64,000 nt of DNA, taken from assembly GCA_958496175.1 (NCBI GenBank), contig OY292277.1, positions 1,240,001-1,304,000 on the forward strand, given 5' to 3'. A program made the position numbers and the translations under genes. A model generated the notes under the pieces. That model was not told the origin of the DNA, ran no database searches, and saw only the letters and a program-made list of their open reading frames with translations. The DNA comes from Sisyra terminalis. Taxonomy: Eukaryota; Arthropoda; Insecta; Neuroptera; Sisyridae. This document shows, one piece after another, positions 55,481 through 64,000 of the stretch (within the stretch, counting starts at the first letter, position 1; every line of letters starts with the position of its first letter).

Positions 55481-58400
55481 CAATTATATCCGCAAAAATA
55501 ACCGCAATAATATCCGCAAAAATAACCGCAAATATCACCGCAAAATAACCGCAATGATATCCGCAAAAATAACCGCAAATATTACCGCAAAATAACCGCA
55601 ATGATATCCGCAAAAATAACCGCAAATATCACCGCAAAATAACCGCAATGATATCCGCAAAAATAACCGCAATGATATCCGCAAATATAACCGCAATAAT
55701 ATCCGCAAAAATAACCGCAAATATCACCGCAAAATAACCGCAATAATATCCGCAAAAATAACCGCAATGATATCCGCAAAAATAACCGCAAATATCACCG
55801 CAAAATAACCGCAATGATATCCGCAAAAATAACCGCAATAATATCCGCAAAAATAACCGCAAATGTTACCGCAAAATAACCGCAATGATATCCGCAAAAA
55901 TAACCGCAATCATATCCGCAAAAATAACCGCAATAATGTCCGCAAAAATAACCGCAATGATATCCGCAAAAATAACCGCAAATATCACCGCAAAATAACC
56001 GCAATGATATCCGCAAAAATAACCGCAATGATATCCGCAAAAATAACCGCAAGTATTACCGCAAAATAACCGCAATGATATCCGCAAAAATAACCGCAAT
56101 GATATCCGCAAAAATAACCGCAATAATATCCGCAAAAATAACCGCAAATGTTACCGCAATATAACCGCAATGATATCCGCAAAAATAACCGCAATAATAT
56201 CCGCAAAAATAACCGCAAATATTACCGCAAAATAACCGCAATGATATCCGCAAAAATAACCGCAAATATTACCGCAAAATAACCGCAATGATATCCGCAA
56301 AAATAACCGCAAATATTACAGCAAAATAAATGCAATAATATCCGCAAAAATAACCGCAATGATATCCGCAAAATAACCGCAAATATCACCGCAAAAATAA
56401 CCGCAATAATATCCGCAAAAATAACCGCCATGATATCCGCAAAAATAACCGCAAGTATTACCGCAATGATATCCGCAAAATTAACCGCAATGATATCCGC
56501 AAAAATAACCGCAATGATATCCGCAAAAATAACCGCAATAATATCCGCAAAAATAACCGCAAATGTTACCGCAATATAACCGCAATGATATCCGCAAAAA
56601 TAACCGCAATAATATTCGCAAAAATAACCGCAAATATTACCGCAAAATAACCGCAATGATATCCGCAAAAATAACCGCAAATATTACCGCAAAATAACCG
56701 CAATGATATCCGCAAAAATAACCGCAAATATTACAGCAAAATAAATGCAATAATATCCGCAAAAATAACCGCAATGATATCCGCAAAATAACCGCAAATA
56801 TCACCGCAAAATAACCGCAATGATATCCGCAAATATCACCGCAAAATAACCGCAATGATATCCGCAAAAATAACCGCAATAATATCCGCAAAATTAACCG
56901 CAAATATTACAGCAAAATAACCGCAATGATATCCGCAAAAATAACCGCAAATATTACCGCAAAATAACCGCAATGATATCCGCAAAAATAACCGCAAATA
57001 TCACCGCAAAATAACCGCAATGATATCCGCTAAAATAACCGCAATAATATCCGCAAAATTAACCGCAAATATTACCGCAAAATAACCGCAATGATATCCG
57101 CAAAAATAACCGCAAATATCACCGCAAAATAACCGCAATGATATCCGCAAAAATAACCGCAAATATCACCGCAAAATAACCGCAATGATATCCGCAAAAA
57201 TAACCGCAAATATTACAGCAAAATAACCGCAATAATATCCGCAAAAATAACCGCAAATATTACCGCAAAATAACCGCAATGATATCCGCAAAAATAACCG
57301 CAAATATCACCGCAAAATAACCGCAATGATATCCGCAAAAATAACCGCAAATATCACCGCAAAATAACCGCAATGATATCCGCAAAAATAACCGCAAATA
57401 TTACAGCAAAATAACCGCAATAATATCCGCAAAAATAACCGCAAATATTACCGCAAAATAACCGCAATGATATCCGCAAAAATAACCGCAAATATCACCG
57501 CAAAATAACCGCAATGATATCCGCAAAAATAACCGCAATGATATCCGCAAAAATAACCGCAATAATATCCGCAAAAATAACCGCAATGATATCCGCAAAA
57601 AAAACCGCAAATATTACCGCAAAATATCCGCAATGATATCCGCAAAAATAACCGCAATAATATCCGCAAAAATAACCGCAATGATATCCGCATAATTAAC
57701 CGCAAATATTACTACAAAATAACCGCAATAATATCCGCAAAAATAACCGCAATGATATCCGCAAAATAACCGCAAATATCACCGCAAAATAACCGCAATG
57801 ATATCCGCAAATATCACCGCAAAATAACCGCAATGATATCCGCAAAAATAACCGCAATAATATCCGCAAATATCACCGCAAAATAACCGCAATGATATCC
57901 GCAAAAATAACCGCAATAATATCCGCTAAAATAACCGCAAATATCACCGCAAAATAACCGCAATAATATCCGCAAAAATAACCGCAATAATATCCGCAAA
58001 AATAACCGCAATGATATCCGCAAAAATAACCGCAAATATCACCGCAAAATAACCGCAATGATATCCGCAAAAATAACCGCAAATGTTACCGCAAAATAAC
58101 CGCAATGATATCCGCAAAAATAACCGCAATCATATCCGCAAAAATAACCGCAATAATATCCGCAAAAATAACCGCAATGATATCCGCAAAAATAACCGCA
58201 AATATCACCGCAAAATAACCGCAATGATATCCGCAAAAATAACCGCAATGATATCCGCAAAAATAACCGCAATAATATCCGCAAAATTAACCACAAATAT
58301 TACAGCAAAATAACCGCAATGATATCCGCAAAAATAACCGAAATGATATCCGCAAAAATAACCGCAAATATTACCGCAAAATAACCGCAATGATATCCGC

Positions 58401-60000
58401 AAAAATAACCGCAATGATATCCGCAAAATTAACCGCAAATATTACAGCAATATAACCGCAATGATATCCGCAAAAATAACCGCAATAATATCCGCAAAAA
58501 TATCCGCAATGATATCCGCAAAAATAACCGCAAGTATTACCGCAAAATAACCGCAATGATATCCGCAAAAATAACCGCAATGATATCCGCAAAAATAACC
58601 GCATTGATATCCGCAAAAATAACCGCAATAATATCCGCAAAAATAACCGCAAATGTTACCGCAATATAACCGCAATGATATCCGCAAAAATAACCGCAAT
58701 AATATCCGCAAAAATAACCGCAAATATTACCGCAAAATAACCGCAATGATATCCGCAAAAATAACCGCAAATATTACCGCAAAATAACCGCCATGATATC
58801 CGCAAAAATAACCGCAAATATTACAGCAAAATAAATGCAATAATATCCGCAAAAATAACCGCAATGATATCCGCAAAATAACCGCAAATATCACCGCAAA
58901 ATAACCGCAATGATATCCGCAAAAATAACCGCAATAATATCCGCAAAATTAACCGCAAATATTACAGCAAAATAACCGCAATGATATCCGCAAAAATAAC
59001 CGCAATAATATCCGCAAAAATAACCGCAATGATATCCGCAAAAATAACCGCAAATATTACCGCAAAATAACCGCAATGATATCCGCAAAAATAACCGCAT
59101 ATATCACCGCAAAATAACCGCAATGATATCCGCTAAAATAACCGCAATAATATCCGCAAAAATAACCGCAAATATTACCGCAAAATAACCGCAATGATAT
59201 CCGCAAAAATAACCGCAAATATCACCGCAAAATAACCGCAATGATATCCGCAAAAATAACCGCAATGATATCCGCAAAAATAACCGCAATAATATAAGCA
59301 AAAATAACCGCAATGATATCCGCAAAAATAACCGCAAATATTACCGCAAAATATCCGCAATGATATCCGCAAAAATAACCGCAATAATATCCGCAAAAAT
59401 AACCGCAATGATATCCGCATAATTAACCGCAAATATTACTACAAAATAACCGCAATAATATCCGCAAAAATAACCGCAATGATATCCGCAAAATAACCGC
59501 AAATATCACCGCAAAATAACCGCAATGATATCCGCAAATATCACCGCAAAATAACCGCAAAGATATCCGCAAAAATAACCGCAATAATATCCGCAAAAAT
59601 AACCGCAATAATTACCGCAAAAATAACCGCAATGATATCCGCAAAAATATCCGCAAATATCACCGCAAAATAACCGCAATGATATCCGCAACAATAAACC
59701 GCAATAATATCCGCAAAAATAACCGCAAATATCACCGCAAAATAACCGCAATAATATCCGCAAAAATAACCGCAATAATATCCGCAAAAATAACCGCAAT
59801 GATATCCGCAAAAATAACCGCAAATATCACCGCAAAATAACCGCAATGATATCCGCAAAAATAACCGCAAATATTACCGCAAAATAACCGCAATGATATC
59901 CGCAAAAATAACCGCAAATATCACCGCAAAATAACCGCAATGATATCCGAAAAAATAACCGCAAATATCACCGCAAAATAACCGCAATGATATCCGCAAA
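55481..60000. repeat. Right mosaic, second set of blocks
   Basis: 55,863-56,069 and 58,083-58,313 align at 2,220 bp through AACCGCAATCATATCC (near 55,911 and 58,131). 57,448-57,705 and 59,175-59,432 align at 1,727 bp (ATTACTACAAAATAACC). 59,506-59,870 carries an extra segment of about 96 bp, with AACAATAAACC, compared with 53,871-54,187. AATAAATGC units recur near 56,325, 56,747 and 58,829. No gene is visible. Confidence 0.86.
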
Positions 60001-61900
60001 AATAACCGCAAATATCACCGCAAAATAACCGCAATGATATCCGCAAAAATAACCGCAATAATATCCGCAAAAATATCCGCTAATATTACCGCAAAATAAC
60101 CGCAATGATATCCGCAAAAATAACCGCAAATATTACCGCAAAATAACCGCAATGACATCCGCAAAAATAACCGCAAATATTACCGCAAAATAACCGCAAT
60201 AATATCCGCAAAAATAACCGCAATGATATCCGCAAAAATAACCGCAATGATATCCGCAAAAATAACCGCAATAATATCCGCAAAAATAACCGCAATGATA
60301 TCCGCAAAAATAACCGCAAATATTACCGCAAAATAACCGCAATGATATCCGCAAAAATAACCGCAAATATTACCGCAAAATAACCGCAATGATATCCGCA
60401 AAAATAACCGCAAATATCACCGCAAAATAACCGCAATGATATCCGAAAAAATAACCGCAAATATCACCGCAAAATAACCGCAATGATATCCGCAAAAATA
60501 ACCGCAAATATCACCGCAAAATAACCGCAATGATATCCGCAAAAATAACCGCAATAATATCCGCAAAAATATCCGCTAATATTACCGCAAAATAACCGCA
60601 ATGATATCCGCAAAAATAACCGCAAATATTACCGCAAAATAACCGCAATGACATCCGCAAAAATAACCGCAAATATTACCGCAAAATAACCGCATTGATA
60701 TCCGCAAAAATAACCGCAATGATATCCGCAAAAATAACCGCAATAATATCCGCAAAAATAACCGCAATGATATCCGCAAAAATAACCGCAAATATTACCG
60801 CAAAATAACCGCAATGATATCCGCAAAAATAACCGCAATGATATCCGCAAAAATAACCGCAAATATTACCGCAAAATAACCGCAATGATATCCGCAAAAA
60901 TAACCGCACATATCACCGCAAAATAACCGCAATGATATCCGCCAAAATAACCGCAAATATCACCGCAAAATAACCGCAATGATATCCGCAAAAATAACCG
61001 CAAATATCACCGCAAAATAACCGCAATGATATCCGCAAAAATAACCGCAATAATATCCGCAAAAATAACCGCAATGATATCCGCTAAAATAACCGCAATA
61101 ATATCCGCAAAAATAACCGCAAATATCACCGCAAAATAACCGCAATGATATCCGCAATAATAACCGCAAATATTACCGCAAAATAACCGCAATGATATCC
61201 GCAAAATAGCCGCAAATATCACCGCAAAATAACCGCAATGATATCCGCAAATATCACCGCAAAATAACCGCAATGATATCCGCAAAAATAACCGCAAATA
61301 TCACCGCAAAATAACCGCAATGATATCCGCAAAAATAACCGCAAATATTACAGCAAAATATCCGCAATAATATCCGCAAAAATAACCGCAAATATTACCG
61401 CAAAATAACCGCAATGATATCCGCAAAAATAACCGCAAATATCACCGCAAAATAACCGCAATGATATCCGCAAAAATAACCGCAAATATTACCGCAAAAT
61501 AACCGCCATGATATCCGCAAAAATAACCGCAATGATATCCGCAAAAATAACCGCAATAATATCCGCAAAAATAACCGCAATGATATCCGCAAAAATAACC
61601 GCCAATATTACCGCAAAATAACCGCAATGATATCCGCAAAAATAACCGCAAATATTACCGCAAAATAACCGCAATGATATCCGCAAAAATAACCGCAAAT
61701 ATCACCGCAAAATAACCGCAATGATATCCGAAAAAATAACCGCAAATATCACCGCAAAATAACCGCAATGATATCCGCAAAAATAACCGCAAATATCACC
61801 GCAAAATAACCGCAATGATATCCGCAAAAATAACCGCAATAATATCCGCAAAAATATCCGCTAATATTACCGCAAAATAACCGCAATGATATCCGCAAAA
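60001..61900. repeat. Repeated 733-type HOR derivatives
   Basis: TATCCGCTAATATTACC junctions at about 60,073, 60,563 and 61,853 are each followed by GACATCC, A3 or plain A blocks in variable numbers, so this segment is a series of shortened 733-type HORs. A B6 unit (ACATATCACC) ends one at 60,907. The 61,000-61,300 stretch has a half A unit before a B and an AAAATAGCCGC variant. Confidence 0.84.
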
Positions 61901-64000
61901 ATAACCGCAAATATCACCGCAAAATAACCGCAATGATATCCGCAAAAATAACCGCAATAATATCCGCAAAAATAACCGCAAATATTACCGCAAAATAACC
62001 GCAATGATATCCGCAAAAATAACCGCAAATATCACCGCAAAATAACCGCAATGATATCCGCAAAAATAACCGCAAATATCACCGCAAAATAACCGCAATG
62101 ATATCCGCAAAAATAACCGCAAATATTACAGCAAAATAACCGCAATAATATCCGCAAAAATAACCGCAAATATTACCGCAAAATAACCGCAATGATATCC
62201 GCAAAAATAACCGCAAATATCACCGCAAAATAACCGCAATGATATCCGCAAAAATAAACGCAATGATATCCGCAAAAATAACCGCAATAATATCCGCAAA
62301 AATAACCGCAATGATATCCGCAAAAATAACCGCAAATATTACCGCAAAATAACCGCAATGATATCCGCAAAAATAACCGCAATAATATCCGCAAAAATAA
62401 CCGCAATGATATCCGCAAAAATAACCGCAAATATTACCGCAAAATAACCGCAATGATATCCGCAAAAATAACCGCAATAATATCCGCAAAAATAACCGCA
62501 ATGATATCCGCAAAATAACCGCAAATATCACCGCAAAATAACCGCAATGATATCCGCAAATATCACCGCAAAATAACCGCAATGATATCCGCAAAAATAA
62601 CCGCAATAATATCCGCAAAAATAACCGCAATAATTACCGCAAAAATAACCGCAATGATATCCGCAAAAATATCCGCAAATATCACCGCAAAATAACCGCA
62701 ATGATATCCGCAAAAATAACCGCAATAATATCCGCAAAAATAACCGCAAATATCACCGCAAAATAACCGCAATAATATCCGCAAAAATAACCGCAATAAT
62801 ATCCGCAAAAATAACCGCAATGATATCCGCAAAAATAACCGCAAATATCACCGCAAAATAACCGCAATGATATCCGCAAAAATAACCGCAAATATTACAG
62901 CAAAATAACCGCAATAATATCCGCAAAAATAACCGCAATGATATCCGCAAAAATAACCGCAAATATTACCGCAAAATAACCGCAATGATATCCGCAAAAA
63001 TAACCGCAATGATATCCGCAAAAATAACCGCAATAATTTCCGCAAAAAAAAACCGCAATGATATCCGCAAAAATAACCGCAAATATTACCGCAAAATAAC
63101 CGCAATGATATCCGCAAAAATAACCGCAAATATTACCGCAAAATAACCGCAATGATATCCGCAAAAATAACCGCAATGATATCCGCAAAAATAACCGCAA
63201 TAATTTCCGCAAAAAAAAACCGCAATGATATCCGCAAAAATAACCGCAAATATTACCGCAAAATAACCGCAATGATATCCGCAAAAATAACCGCAACTAT
63301 TACCGCAAAATAACCGCAATGATATCCGCAAAAATAACCGCAAATATCACCGCAAAATAACCGCAATGATATCCGAAAAAATAACCGCAAATATCACCGC
63401 AAAATAACCGCAATGATATCCGCAAAAATAACCGCAAATATCACCGCAAAATAACCGCAATGATATCCGCAAAAATAACCGCAATAATATCCGCAAAAAT
63501 ATCCGCTAATATTACCGCAAAATAACCACAATGATATCCGCAAAAATAACCGCAATGATATCCGCAAAAATAACCGCAAATATTACCGCAAAATAACCGC
63601 AATGACATCCGCAAAAATAACCGCAAATATTACCGCAAAATAACCGCATTGATATCCGCAAAAATAACCGCAATGTAATCCGCAAAAATACCCGCAAATA
63701 TTACCGCAAAATAACCGCAATGATATCCGCAAAAATAACCGCAATGATATCCGCAAAAATAACCGCAAATATTACCGCAAAATAACCGCAATGATATCCG
63801 CAAAAATAACCGCACATATCACCGCAAAATAACCGCAATGATATCCGCAAAAATAACCGCAAATATCACCGCAAAATAACCGCAATGATATCCGCAAAAA
63901 TAACCGCAATAATATCCGCAAAAATAACCGCAAATGTTACCGCAAAATAACCGCAATAATATCAGCAAAAATAACCGCAATGATATCCGCAAAAATAACA
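61901..64000. repeat. Right end: copies of 53.8-54.9 kb blocks and start of a B5 cassette
   Basis: 62,528-62,891 matches 53,871-54,234 at 8,657 bp, and 63,394-63,626 matches 54,379-54,611 at 9,015 bp, so about 358 bp was gained in between. The gained region holds two units with a run of nine A bases (near 63,044 and 63,211), 167 bp apart. The window ends in A1-A2-B4-A2(ATCAGC)-A1-AACA, the beginning of a B5 cassette. The ATCAGC variant is otherwise seen only near 23,034. Confidence 0.87.

Larger units (their letters stand above)
1..64000. repeat. Continuous satellite array of 24-bp (A) and 23-bp (B) monomers
   Basis: Every stretch I read from end to end resolves into two related monomers in the same orientation. 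A is 24 bp: CCGCAATGATAT followed by CCGCAAAAATAA. B is 23 bp: CCGCAAATATCA (or ...ATTA) followed by CCGCAAAATAA. Dividing the window by the mean unit length gives about 2,700 monomers. They are arranged as (A)n-B blocks, mostly n = 1 to 4, giving 47, 71, 95 and 119 bp. There is no interrupting unique DNA, transposon, gene or inversion, and both edges lie inside the array. Variants are shared between blocks in fixed orders, which shows higher-order repeats made by unequal exchange or segmental amplification. Function is unknown. A heterochromatic satellite of a eukaryote is the most likely identity, by analogy with large non-coding arrays. Nothing in the sequence names the organism or chromosome location. 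Confidence 0.97.

Noticed and set aside
55863..56069. + strand frames rich in Asn/Arg/Lys and Ile/Ser/Ala/Lys/Thr
   Set aside because: They are translations of the same A runs on the other strand, ended by the TAA in the B tail. No frame conservation or expression signal is present.
1..64000. CRISPR array
   Set aside because: No unique spacers: the sequence between any repeats is itself repeat, and no cas genes or leader are present.
1..64000. Plasmid-type iterons or a replication origin
   Set aside because: Unit length is similar to iterons, but the number of copies (thousands) and absence of a replication gene or DnaA-box cluster make this untenable.
1..64000. Telomeric or subtelomeric simple repeat
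   Set aside because: No telomere-type G-rich hexamer or heptamer is present; the units are 23-24 bp with higher-order structure. A subtelomeric location cannot be excluded, but nothing shows it.
1..64000. CENP-B box in the monomers
   Set aside because: Neither strand of A or B contains the TTCG...CGGG core of the box; the only GC-rich motif is CCGC/GCGG.
1..64000. Phased A-tract DNA curvature
   Set aside because: A-tracts recur at 24/23 bp, not near a multiple of the 10.5-bp helical repeat, so bends would not add up in one plane. Only a coiled path could be argued, without direct evidence.
1..64000. Array is a pure assembly artefact
   Set aside because: Copies carry many private, ordered variants and divergence that differs between regions, which artificial looping would not create. 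Individual near-identical pairs (1,845, 1,445, 1,085 and 1,018 bp) still need read support.
1..64000. Transposon or retroelement insertions, tRNA or rRNA genes
   Set aside because: No terminal repeats, target duplications, conserved RNA boxes or unique sequence longer than a few bases was seen anywhere in the window.

Overview
The whole 64,000-base window is one uninterrupted, head-to-tail tandem repeat (satellite/minisatellite) array. I find no protein gene, RNA gene, transposon, unique sequence, or inverted segment. Both window edges fall inside the array, so it extends beyond the window in both directions. Nothing in it identifies a taxon. A non-coding tandem array of this size with higher-order structure is typical of eukaryotic nuclear heterochromatin (centromeric, pericentromeric, subtelomeric, or sex/B-chromosome), so a eukaryote assembled from long reads is the best inference, but it is only an inference. 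Base composition is moderately AT-rich (roughly 35-39% GC by monomer count), with a constant strand bias: the + strand is rich in A and C, the - strand in T and G.

The array is nested. Level 1 is a 12-base quantum starting with CCGC and followed by eight A/T-rich bases. Level 2 has two monomers: A (24 bp: CCGCAATGATAT then CCGCAAAAATAA; the common variant A2 has AATAATAT in the first half) and B (23 bp: CCGCAAATATCA or CCGCAAATATTA, then the 11-mer CCGCAAAATAA). Level 3 is a grammar of (A)n-B blocks: n = 1, 2, 3, 4 gives 47, 71, 95 and 119 bp. Level 4 is a mosaic of higher-order repeats (HORs) of about 300 bp to 3 kb. They are built from fixed orders of marked A and B variants and duplicated locally (periods 296, 306, 378, 649, 688, 733, 874, 947, 1018, 1208, 1229, 1715, 1845 and about 3000 bp) or found again tens of kb away.

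Layout: 0-5.6 kb, dimer-rich DNA with 306-bp HORs; 5.98-7.44 kb, 733-bp tandem pair; 7.5-11.5 kb, two duplications carrying a B5-marked cassette; 11.5-14.0 kb, shuffled blocks; 14.03-17.74 kb, 1845-bp tandem pair with one difference found; 18.5-20.2 kb, 532/649-bp repeats; 21.5-24.7 kb, a 1445-bp duplication; 26.1-31.8 kb, a roughly 3-kb duplication with internal deletions; 33-37 kb and 40-44 kb, blocks rich in 35-bp short units; 37.7-40.0 kb, a 1085-bp duplication; 46.6-48.7 kb, a 1018-bp tandem pair; 49.5-64 kb, a mosaic in which the same blocks recur at 52-54, 56-60 and 62-64 kb.

Many open reading frames of 60-199 codons exist, but they are arithmetic by-products: A is 24 = 3 x 8 bases and has no stop in any - strand frame, while each 23-bp B shifts the frame and carries TAA or TGA in one frame. 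None should be annotated as a gene.
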